DNA from: Candidatus Avedoeria danica | Lineage (GTDB): Bacteria > Chloroflexota > Anaerolineae > Epilineales > Epilineaceae | Assembly: GCA_016703025.1 (NCBI GenBank) | Contig: JADJCV010000005.1 | Coordinates: 124,001 to 188,000, forward strand | Direction: 5' to 3' | Length of the DNA: 64,000 bases | Part shown: positions 8,907 through 17,500 of the stretch, one piece after another | Layout: each line of letters opens with the position of its first letter | How positions within the stretch are numbered: the first letter of the stretch is position 1 | The notes under the pieces: generated by a model | Seen by the model: only the letters and a program-made list of their open reading frames with translations | The model's database searches: none | What the model was told of the DNA's origin: nothing | Translations under genes and position numbers: made by a program

Positions 8907-11056
8907 CAGCCGCCGCCCACGGGTGATTCGGGCGCCGCAGGAGGGACGATCGTCGTGGACGCCACGACGACCATCTGCCGGCCGCGGTCGTCGGTGATCG
9001 GGTTCACGTGCGGCGCGGCGGCCGGACCGTCGGGATAGGCCAACGCGTACCAGCCGAGACGGAGGACGGCCGATCCGACCTGCGCATCGGCCGGCACGTT
9101 GAGCCGATGGCGGCTGAGGACGACCTCGCCCTGACGCCAGCGATCCGTCGGGTAGCTCCCGCCCGCCGGCAGGCCATCCCCGTTCGCGATCCCGTCGCCC
9201 CCGATGGTGTTCAGCTGGACGGCCGTGCTCAAGCTCGGCGTGGTCCGCCCGCCGGCCAGCCAGGCGATCGTCGCCGTCACGCTGCTGCCGGCGGCGATCC
9301 GCGTCGGCAGCGCGACATCGAGGAACGTGATCGCGTCGTCCCAGCGCGCCGGCTGCGGCGAGCGGCGCACGGCCCGCCCGATATCGATGCCCACGACCGC
9401 GCCGCGCAGCGCCCCGACGTCGGCCGGCGGTTCGGACAGCGCGCCGACGCGGGTCGTCAGGCGGACGTTCGGCAACCCGACGGCCGACCAGCCTGCCAGG
9501 GACGCCCCCTGCTCGGCCGTCCACGGCAAACGCGCGAGGTCGACGTAGCGCGCCTCGCCCCGCCCGTCCGCGTCGGCCGGCACGGGCACGACGAGGCCGT
9601 GCCGCACGTCGATGCCCATCGCCGGGCGGGCCGCTGCGGCGCGGTAGGTGGCATGGTCGGCGGTGAGCGGCGATGTGAACACGGCCGGCGCGGCCGGCAG
9701 GCCGTCGACCCAGCGCGCGAACGCCTCGATGTCGGCGTCGAACGCGATCCGCGTGACTGGGTCGACCGCCCAGGCGCGGTAGGCGCGGGCGGTCGACCCG
9801 GCGGTGCCGGCGACGACGAGCGTTGGAACGAGGACAGGGATCCACGAGGCGAGGCGGACAAGCCGCATCGACGGCGCACCGCGGCGGGCAAGGGCGGCGT
9901 GCAGGCCGCCGCCGACGGCATCGCCGACGGCGACGGCGCCGACCGCCGCCAGCCAGGCAGCCACCGGCAGCACCCCGATCGCCCGTGAGAAGTTCGGTGC
10001 GCCGTCCGTCAGAACGGAGGGCAGCACGAGGCCGACGAGGGCGATGACGGCCAGCACCGCCCAGTCCCGACCCCGCATGGCCTGTCGGACCGCAAGCGCA
10101 AGGCCGATCAGGAACGCGGCGCCGCTGACGAATTCGAACGCCGGCCGCCCGGGCACGTTGCGCCACATCGCGGCGTCGCCCGCCACGTTGAACATGCCGG
10201 CGACGCGGGCGGCGTTGTCGGCGACGGCGGCCAGACCACCGCCCAGGATCGAGACCTCGACCGCGTGCCCCGTCGCCTGCCACGGATGGGCCAGCCACTG
10301 GACAACGAGCGGCAACGCGATGAGGGCGCCGACGGCCGCCGCGATGCCGAGCGTCCGCAAGGCGGTGCCATCGCGACGCCGCGCTGTACGCCAGAGCGCG
10401 TGCGCCGCCGGCAGGGCGATGAGGGCGCGGCCGGCCGGGTGGGCGTAGGCGGCCAGGCCGAGGACGAAGCCGCTGTCCATCGCCGCGCGCCGCCGCGCGT
10501 GCGGCTCGTCGGCCGTCGCGGCGCGCGACCACCGCGCCAGCAGCACGGCGACGAGCGCGGGCAGGAGGATCGCGCGGATGCCGAAGCGGCTGAAGTGGAG
10601 GTGCCAGTACGTGGCGGCCAGCAGCGCGGCGGCGGTGAGGGCCGTGCGGCGGACGCGCCGGGCATCGACGTTGGTTCCGTCGCTCGCGTCGGTGCCCGGC
10701 CCGATCGATCGGACCATCCACCACACCAGCGGCACCGTCAAGGACCCGACGAGCGCGCTGGCCGAGCGCGCCACGCCGAGGCGGTCGCCGATCAGGGCTA
10801 GAAGCGGCGCTTGCAGGTAGGTGTACAGAACGTCGCGGCCGGCGTTGGCGGGCAGGAAGATCGGCCGCCAGCCGTCGATCACGGCACGGGCGTCGAGGAT
10901 GTTGAACGCCTCGTCGACGTGCAGCCCGGGCGGGACGCTGCCGAGGAATGCGAAGCGGGCGGCGGCGGCGGCCAGCGTGAGGACTGCGAGCGTCAGCAGC
11001 TCGAGGGGCAGAGCCTCGCGGCGGGCGACGGGCGGTGCAGGGGCGGGATCGGGCAT
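8906..11056 (-). CDS. GT39-like membrane glycosyltransferase, paralogue 3 of 3
   Basis: 716 residues from ATG 11056. Landmarks: FAFLGSVPPGLHVDEAFNI, NAGRDVLYTYLQA, LHFSRFGIRAILLPALVA and APNFSRAIGVLPVAAWLA. The C-terminal soluble domain has ARWDDAITFLDVALPTR, PTDRWRQGEVVLSRHRLN and GSAVLRLGWYALAYP. It is the first gene of the tandem trio and starts 28 bases after the flavodoxin stop, so it may share a transcript with the 11-14 kb genes. Repeated duplication with divergence of the external domain suggests several sugar or acceptor specificities. It could also be annotated simply as 'glycosyltransferase family 39 protein'. Confidence 0.8.
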   Translation of the reverse strand: MPDPAPAPPVARREALPLELLTLAVLTLAAAAARFAFLGSVPPGLHVDEAFNILDARAVIDGWRPIFLPANAGRDVLYTYLQAPLLALIGDRLGVARSASALVGSLTVPLVWWMVRSIGPGTDASDGTNVDARRVRRTALTAAALLAATYWHLHFSRFGIRAILLPALVAVLLARWSRAATADEPHARRRAAMDSGFVLGLAAYAHPAGRALIALPAAHALWRTARRRDGTALRTLGIAAAVGALIALPLVVQWLAHPWQATGHAVEVSILGGGLAAVADNAARVAGMFNVAGDAAMWRNVPGRPAFEFVSGAAFLIGLALAVRQAMRGRDWAVLAVIALVGLVLPSVLTDGAPNFSRAIGVLPVAAWLAAVGAVAVGDAVGGGLHAALARRGAPSMRLVRLASWIPVLVPTLVVAGTAGSTARAYRAWAVDPVTRIAFDADIEAFARWVDGLPAAPAVFTSPLTADHATYRAAAARPAMGIDVRHGLVVPVPADADGRGEARYVDLARLPWTAEQGASLAGWSAVGLPNVRLTTRVGALSEPPADVGALRGAVVGIDIGRAVRRSPQPARWDDAITFLDVALPTRIAAGSSVTATIAWLAGGRTTPSLSTAVQLNTIGGDGIANGDGLPAGGSYPTDRWRQGEVVLSRHRLNVPADAQVGSAVLRLGWYALAYPDGPAAAPHVNPITDDRGRQMVVVASTTIVPPAAPESPVGGG

Positions 11057-11084
11057 CGCGCGCTGTCGACGCCGCGCGCGGCGA

Positions 11085-11600
11085 CTAGAGTCCCAACTCC
11101 GCCATCAGCTGCTGGCACCATGCATTGACCCGCGGGCGCGACTTGTGGCTCTCGTTGTCGTCGTCGAGGGCGAGGCCGACGAAGTGGCCGTCGACGACGC
11201 CCTCGCTTTGGACGAAGTTGTAGTCGTCCGTCGGCCAGAAGCCGTACAGCTCGCCGCCCTTCTGGACGACGACATCGCCCAGGATGCCGAGCGCATCCAT
11301 GAAGTTGTTGATGTAGCCGTTCGCGTCGCCGACGCCGAAGATCGCCACCTTCTTGCCGCCGAAGTTCACGTTCGGCAGGCTCGGGAACTGGGCCTTCCAG
11401 TCCTCCTGGAGCTCGCCGACGTTCCACGTCGGGCAGCCGATCATGATCAGATCGTAGCCTTCCATCGTCTTGAGGTCGGCCGTCTTGACGTCGTGCAGCT
11501 CGACCATCCCCGGCTGCTTCTTGTCGAACTCTTCCTTGATGGCCTGCGCCGCCGCGCCGGTGTTGCCCGTCGTGCTGCCGTAAAAGACGCCGATCTTCAT
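11085..11600 (-). CDS. Flavodoxin
   Basis: 171 residues from ATG 11600 (MKIGVFYGSTTGNTG). The phosphate-binding loop G8-S-T-T-G-N-T14 is followed by the FMN-stacking loop PTWNVGELQEDW near 60, GVGDANGYINNFMDALGIL in the middle, and the long-chain-type insert FWPTDDYNFVQSEGVVDG with GLALDDDNE after it. The order and length fit a long-chain flavodoxin, a soluble FMN electron carrier able to replace ferredoxin. It sits 25 bases after the BON-domain gene and 28 before the GT39 trio. No obvious reductase or acceptor is next to it. The ribosome site is weak (AGGGTAGGCG). Confidence 0.95.
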   Translation of the reverse strand: MKIGVFYGSTTGNTGAAAQAIKEEFDKKQPGMVELHDVKTADLKTMEGYDLIMIGCPTWNVGELQEDWKAQFPSLPNVNFGGKKVAIFGVGDANGYINNFMDALGILGDVVVQKGGELYGFWPTDDYNFVQSEGVVDGHFVGLALDDDNESHKSRPRVNAWCQQLMAELGL

Positions 11601-11625
11601 GGTTCGCCTACCCTCATGCTTCAGT

Positions 11626-12282
11626 CTACCCCGTGCGCGCCGCACGTGCCTGCGCACGCGCCGCGATCATCGCTCGAATCTTGGCCTTGCGGTCCTCGGG
11701 GATCAGCCCGCCCATTCCGCGCGGCGCGTCCGCCTTGGGCGCCGCGGCGGCGACCGGGCCGCTGTCGGCCGGCGCCGCAAAGCTGTCCGGGCTGCCCTCG
11801 ATCGCCGACACCGTGCTGACGACCTCGCGCACGCCCGGCATCGCCCCGATCAGCGACTCGGCCCGGTTCTTCATCGACTCGGCCGCGGCGAGCGTGTCGG
11901 CGAAGATCAGTCCGCCGAGGTACACCTTGCCGAGAAGGCACTTGACGGCGATATGGTCCGTCGTCAGGTCAAGCGTCTCGTCCATCGCCAGCTGCATCGC
12001 GATCTCGTGCTCGACGTCCGTGTCCGACACCAAGCGGTTCACGAGGCGGCCGACGCCCGGCACCTTGCCTGCGATCTCGCTGGCCACCGCCTTGAGCATC
12101 GCCCCGCGGATGTTGCCGTCCAGGTAGACGACGTCGCCCTCGGCATGCACTTCGACACGCGCGTTGGACTGCCGGATCGGACCGTATGACCAGAGAGCCC
12201 CCTCCACCGCCGTTTCCAAGCCCTGCACGACATGTTCGCTGGGGTGTTCGATCTCATGGGCGGACGGGAGCGCGGGGGCCAT
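11626..12282 (-). CDS. BON-domain protein
   Basis: 218 residues from ATG 12282. There is no signal peptide. Residues roughly 20-90 (VEGALWSYGPIRQSNARVEV...VVYLDGNIRGAMLKAVASEI) and 95-160 (AMDETLDLTTDHIAVKCLLG...VYLGGLIFADTLAAAESMK) form two BON-like units. Each ends near a V-(R/G)-x-(V/L) turn such as GVREVVSTVSAI. BON domains are small folds thought to bind phospholipid or peptidoglycan surfaces and are common in osmotic-shock proteins. The tail (residues 170-218) is Ala/Pro/Arg-rich and probably disordered. A good -10 box (TATACT) lies about 85 bases upstream. Precise role unknown. Confidence 0.85.
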   Translation of the reverse strand: MAPALPSAHEIEHPSEHVVQGLETAVEGALWSYGPIRQSNARVEVHAEGDVVYLDGNIRGAMLKAVASEIAGKVPGVGRLVNRLVSDTDVEHEIAMQLAMDETLDLTTDHIAVKCLLGKVYLGGLIFADTLAAAESMKNRAESLIGAMPGVREVVSTVSAIEGSPDSFAAPADSGPVAAAAPKADAPRGMGGLIPEDRKAKIRAMIAARAQARAARTG

Positions 12283-12366
12283 AGCCTTGGTTCCTGACGT
12301 TTGGTCGGCCGGATGTGGGCGGTCGGGGATATGAGCTGTCGGTCGGGAGTCGGCGACCGGCGAGCG

Positions 12367-12372
12367 AGTATA
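12367..12372 (-). promoter_or_regulatory. -10 box candidate for the BON-domain gene
   Basis: TATACT on the minus strand, about 85 nt upstream of ATG 12282. No good -35 partner is seen. It lies just beyond the end of the bPH2 gene at 12393. Confidence 0.4.
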
Positions 12373-12392
12373 CCGCGCCGCGGACCAAAGCC

Positions 12393-13946
12393 TCAAGCGC
12401 GGGCCTCGGCCACCACGAGACGCGCCGCCGCAGCCGTCAGCACGTCTCGCAGGGCCTCGGCATCGCCGCGCGCCAGAAAAGGGATGACCAGCGCGTGCTC
12501 GCCATCCGTGCGGCCGGCGGTGTCGATCCGCACGGACGCCATGCCGGCGCGGCGATCGAATGGCGAGGCGTGGAGCGAGACGGACTGGATCTTGCCCAGG
12601 CGGGCGAAAGCCACCGTGCGCCGAATCCAGCCGTTCCGGACCGCGAAGACATCGTCCGTCAGCGCCCAGCCGAGCCCCGCCGCCGTGCGCGGCGCGTCCA
12701 ACAACGTCCAGCCGCCGAGCACGACGAGCGCCGCCGGCCCAAGCCAGCGGGCGAACGGCACGGGGGCCGATCCGATCGCGACCAGCCCGATTGCGACGAG
12801 GGCGGCCACGATCCAACCGCGGCGGCGCATTCGCCCCGCCGCGCCCGGGTGCACGCCCCGCCACGCCAGCGCGCCGATGTCGAACCCGGGCTGGACCTCG
12901 GCCAACAGGACGTCGAGCTGGTCGCGCGGCCAGATCGGCGCGAGCCACGTTCGCTTGCCGGACGCTTCACCCTCGCCCGGCTTGCCGCCGCCCGCCGTCT
13001 CGACGCTGACCGCGATGCGGTCCAGCCAGCGGTAGAACGGCGAGTCCCAGATCGCCACGCTCTGGATCCGGAACCGCGGGATCGTCGCCACGTGCCGGGT
13101 AAAGAGGCCATAGCGCGCCCGCAGGTCGTCGCCGTCGCGCGTCAGCGTGAAGCGCCAGAGCTGCGCCGCCGTCCAGAGCGCGCCGATCACGGTGAGGACC
13201 GCGACGAGCGCCGCCAATAAGGCGATGCCCGCCGCGACCGCCAGCCACACCAGCCCCAGTTCATCGAGCCGGAACAGCTGGCCGTACCAGCCGATGACGT
13301 TCGACGGCGCGAACCGGTCCCACCAATCGTTGCCGGCGCCGGCCAACTCGAGCACGTTCCAGCCGATACCGATCACCGCAAAGAACAGCGCCGCCCGCTG
13401 ATTCCGCGTCAGCCCGTGGGCGATGACCTCGACCGGGCCGAGTTGGACGATGGGTGCAGGCTGCGCCGGTTGAACGTCGATCGGAGCCCCCCCGCGCCGC
13501 GCCAACACGAACCGCCGCAGCGCCTCGACCTCGCCGAGCCCGAGCACCCGCATCGTCGCCTCGGCGCCCTGGCCGCTGGCGGTCTCGATCCGCACCTCGG
13601 CGACGCCGAGCAGCCGATGGAGCACGTTCTGCGCGGTATCGACGTTCTGAATCCGGGCATATGGGATCGTTCGCACGCTGCGCGAGAGAAGCCCCTCCTC
13701 GATGATCAGCTCGTCCGGCGCCATTCGGTAGCGATAGCGCGCGTAGCCGACGATCTCGGCAGTGAGCGACATCCCGAAGAACGGCACGAGCCACCACAGC
13801 CATCCCAACTCCCCGGCGAACGCGCCGGCCGCCGTCGCCAGCACGGCGTTGCGGATCGTGCGGCCCGCCAGGAAGACGATCGACAGCGGGTGGAGCCGCC
13901 CGACAGCCTCGTCGCCGCCCACCACCGGCTCAAACGGCGTCGTCAT
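12393..13946 (-). CDS. bPH2-domain membrane protein (DUF304, YdbT-like)
   Basis: 517 residues from ATG 13946, overlapping the previous gene's end by 17 bases. It has pairs of transmembrane helices alternating with soluble bacterial PH domains. Three PH-like repeats can be seen through a shared ending: RTIPYARIQNVDTAQNVLHR near 100, VATIPRFRIQSVAIWDSPFY near 320, and TVAFARLGKIQSVSLHASPF near 460. Each is followed by a V-R/S-(I/V)-(E/D)-T-A strand. This is the layout of Bacillus YdbT, encoded with the single-domain YdbS as here. The YdbST pair in Bacillus is linked to resistance to bacteriocins; that role is not demonstrated for this lineage. Confidence 0.88.
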   Translation of the reverse strand: MTTPFEPVVGGDEAVGRLHPLSIVFLAGRTIRNAVLATAAGAFAGELGWLWWLVPFFGMSLTAEIVGYARYRYRMAPDELIIEEGLLSRSVRTIPYARIQNVDTAQNVLHRLLGVAEVRIETASGQGAEATMRVLGLGEVEALRRFVLARRGGAPIDVQPAQPAPIVQLGPVEVIAHGLTRNQRAALFFAVIGIGWNVLELAGAGNDWWDRFAPSNVIGWYGQLFRLDELGLVWLAVAAGIALLAALVAVLTVIGALWTAAQLWRFTLTRDGDDLRARYGLFTRHVATIPRFRIQSVAIWDSPFYRWLDRIAVSVETAGGGKPGEGEASGKRTWLAPIWPRDQLDVLLAEVQPGFDIGALAWRGVHPGAAGRMRRRGWIVAALVAIGLVAIGSAPVPFARWLGPAALVVLGGWTLLDAPRTAAGLGWALTDDVFAVRNGWIRRTVAFARLGKIQSVSLHASPFDRRAGMASVRIDTAGRTDGEHALVIPFLARGDAEALRDVLTAAAARLVVAEARA

Positions 13947-14427
13947 CGTCCCCCCGCACCAGGTGGTCGCGGACCGCCCGAGCGATCGCGACCTCCAGCC
14001 CGCCAAGCTCGACCGTCGCATCGACCGTGCCGGCCGTGTGGACGACGAGCTTGGCGACGCCGAACCGCCGCTCAACCGGCCCTTGCACCACATCCGTGTG
14101 CTGCACGCGCGACAGCGGCACATCGATCTCCTGCCGCCATAGCACGCCGCGTCGAATCCGCAGCGCGGCGCCGTCCAACCGCCAGCGCGTGAAGGGATGG
14201 CTGTAGGCGGGCCACCACTGCGTGAAGGCGACGAATGGAAGCGCGGCCAGGACGGGCAGGCTCGCGGTCCACTCCCATGGCGGCTCGATCGCGATCCGAA
14301 GGATCATCGCCCCGACCGCGGTGCCGCCGAGCACGCACGCGCCGACGATCCCGCCGACGATCCGTTCGACGGTGACGTGGCGCGGGCTCGTGCCGCGCTC
14401 GGTGCCGTCGGCGATTGAATCGTCCAT
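13930..14427 (-). CDS. bPH2-domain membrane protein (YdbS-like)
   Basis: 165 residues from ATG 14427, chosen because AAGGAG stands 7 bases before it; longer in-frame starts lack a ribosome site. There are two membrane helices (residues about 24-48 and 52-70), then one bPH2 domain: HPFTRWRLDGAALRIRRGVL, EIDVPLSRVQHTDVVQGPVER and GVAKLVVHTAGTVDATVELG. It overlaps and probably partners the three-PH-domain gene downstream, as YdbS does with YdbT in Firmicutes. The start is divergent from the large secreted VWA gene, with 140 bases between. Confidence 0.88.
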   Translation of the reverse strand: MDDSIADGTERGTSPRHVTVERIVGGIVGACVLGGTAVGAMILRIAIEPPWEWTASLPVLAALPFVAFTQWWPAYSHPFTRWRLDGAALRIRRGVLWRQEIDVPLSRVQHTDVVQGPVERRFGVAKLVVHTAGTVDATVELGGLEVAIARAVRDHLVRGDDDDAV

Positions 14428-14567
14428 CCAGCGGCTCCTTGGGATGCGGTCGAGATGCAGGGCGGGCGGCGGAACACGCATGATCGAACCGCCATCCCTA
14501 CGGTCCACCGACATCGACGGTTGCGCCTCACCGTAACCCCTGCCGTCCCCCCGCGTCAATCCATCCG

Positions 14568-17500
14568 ATGCGCCCCCGCCTCGCCGCCTCTGCCTGCCTC
14601 GTGATCGCCGCCGCTGGCGCGGCTGCCCTCGCGCGGCTCGACGCGCTGCCTGGGCGGCGGGTCATCGCACAGACCGCGGCCACGTCGACCGCCACCGCCT
14701 CGCTCGCTGCCCCGGCCACGCCGCTGCCCGACGGCTTCAGCCTCGCCGCCGTTTGGGAGCCCGAGGTTCCGTCCGGCAACCGCCTGTTCCACCCGGCGGG
14801 CATCGCGTTCGACGCGACCGGCCGCCTCGCCGTCGCCGAGGCCGGCAACCACCGCCTGACCTGGTCCCGCACGAACGGCGAGGGGTTCCTGCCGAACGAG
14901 TCGGCGAAGCGCATCGGCGGCCGGGGCGACGTGCCGGGGCGGTTCGTGGCGCCCGAGGACGTCGCCGTGACCGGGGCGGGCGACCTCTTCTACGTGGCCG
15001 ACACCGGCAACCGCCGCGTGCAGGTGATCGACGCCGCCGGCAACGGCGTCGCCCAGTGGGATGATGTCGGGCTGCCGCGCGGCATCGCCCTCGGGCCGGG
15101 GGTCGGCGCGGACAACGAGCCCGTGGCGGACGGCCGCGTGTATGTCAGCGACGCGGAGGGGATGCGGATCCTCGTCTTCGACCCAGCCGGCATCCGCCTG
15201 GCCGCCTGGGGCCGCCCGGGCCGCGGGCCCGGCGCGTTCGACACGCCCCTCGGTCTGGCCGTCGCGCCGGACGGCGACCTCGTCGTCGCCGACCACGGCA
15301 ACCAGCGCCTGCAGTGGCTCGACGCCGATGGGTCCGAGGGGCCGGAAGGCGCCCCCGTCGGCTCGCTCGACCTCGACAACCGAGCCTCGCCCGGCGGTGC
15401 GCCGCAGGACGTCGACGTCGACGCGAACGGCGACGTGTACGCAGCGGTCGACCGCGCGATCCTCCGCTTCCGCATCGTCCCGCCACCGCCAGCGACGCGC
15501 ACCGCGGCGCCGCCGCTGCCGACGAACGCCCGCACCCGCACGCCCGTCCCGACCGCGACACCGCGCCCGACGCCGACCGTTCCGCCCGGCGCCGGCGTCG
15601 CGGCCGACCTCGAGTTCGCCGAGGCCGTGCCGCCGGTGGCCGAGGTGATCGTCGCGCCGTGCACGCCCGGCGCGTGCGGGCCGCAGAACCCGCGGGCGAT
15701 GGGCTGCTACCGCCGGCAGGTCGAGGCCGGCAACCACGAGGGCATCCAGCGGCTTGACCTGCGCCCCGGCGTCGGGCTGGCCGTCACGTACGCGCCGTCG
15801 ACGCGCTGGCCGGACCGCGTGATCGTCTACCCCGCCCTGCGCGGCGGGCCGGGCGCGCCGCCCGACCGCGGCGGGATCACCCGCGCGGGCGATCAGAACG
15901 TCACGGTCTGGCCCCGCCAGTGCCGCGACTACGACGGCGCCCAGCGGCGCCACGCGACCGACCCCGACCGGATCGCCGCCGCGGACGATCCGTACTACGC
16001 CCGGGTAAGCGACAGCACGGATGAGACGCATGCCTGGAAGAGCACGGGCCTGTGGTACGACACGTCGCGCCCGTTCGTCGGCGGCCGGGGAATCGACATC
16101 GCCGCCAGCCTCGGGCTGCCGCAGGTGACGGCCGTGCTCACCGGCAACCAGATCCAGTTGTCCTCCCTGCGCTGCTTCTCGGGCTCGGGGGACGATGTCT
16201 GCCCGCCGCGGCCGGTGAACATCCTCACGGCCGCCCAGATGATCCGCCGCGACCGCACGAACGAGTGCCGCCGGTCGCTGCCGATCCCGTGGCGCCCGCT
16301 CGTGCCCGACGGCCCGTGCATCCCGGCCGACGCGTGGTGGAACATCGCCCTCGCGGCCGGCGGCGGGACGATCGGCCAGGCGGTGCGCCCCGAGGGCCGC
16401 GTGAACGCACCGCACAACTACAGCGTGGCCGTCCTGAACGCGGCGGAGCAGCGGGTGGCCATCCGGACGCTGTGGGTCCTGCCGCCGGACGCCCCGACGC
16501 CCGCCGGCGGCGGCCGGCCGCGCGGCCCGGATCAAGTGCTGCAGAGCGGCGACATCCGCCTTGGCGCCCGCACCGATCCGTTCCGCGCCTGGGCCGACGT
16601 GGCGTACGACGTGCGCGGTGATCTCTGGGCCCTGTCGCGCGACGGCACGGTCCGCCACTACGACGCTCGCGGCCGGGAGCGCGGCGCGCAGGCGTTGGAG
16701 GGCCTTGGCGGCCGCACGGCCGAGTCCCTCGGCATCGGCCCCGACGGCAGCCTCGTCGTGCTCACCGGCGACGGCTGGGTCATGAAGTTCGCGCCGCACG
16801 ACGACCGCCCGCCCGTCCCGACCGCCACGCCCACCCGCACCCCCCGCGGCACGCCCCGCGCCACGCCGACCCCCCGCTCGACGATCCCGCCGACCCCGAC
16901 CGCCACCCGCCCGCCGCGCGCCGCGCTGATCGCGGCTGTCCGCATCGCCGATATCGCCGGCCCCGGCCGCTACCGCGACGCCGCCGTGGCACCGGACGAC
17001 CGCGTCCTCGTGCCGGACGGCGCATCGGACCGCATCGTCGTCCTGCAGCCCGACGCGCCGAGCGCCGAGGCGACGCCGCCGCCCGCGCTCGCCGGCGGGC
17101 CGTGCCGCTTCGAGCCCGCCAAGAGCGCCGACCCGGCCCGCCTCGCGCTCGGCGGGACGACGGACGTCACGCTCAGCCTGATCGGCGACTGCGGAACCGC
17201 CCACACCGCCAAGGACGTCGTCATCGCGCTGGACGCCAGCTGCCAGATGGGCGGCGACCGGCTGCGGTTGGCGCGCTTGGCCCTCGCCGGCTTGGCGGAC
17301 GCGATGGTGCTGTCGAACGACAGGATCGGGATCGTGACGTTCAACGACGGTGTCGGTGACGCGCGCGTCGTCGTACCGTTTACGACGGACCGCGAGGTGA
17401 TCAGGACTTTCGCCAAGGCCTTCACCGTCGACTGCCACATGAACGCGGCGTGCTTCAACGCGCGGATGTCCAAGCCGCACATCGGCACGTTCCTCTGGCC

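Noticed and set aside
8907..10724. Upstream extension (about 600 codons) of the second GT39 paralogue into the third
   Set aside because: The residues before MRRRLVPLG are Arg/Gly-rich shadow sequence of the third paralogue. The ATG at 8906 coupled as TGATG explains the start.
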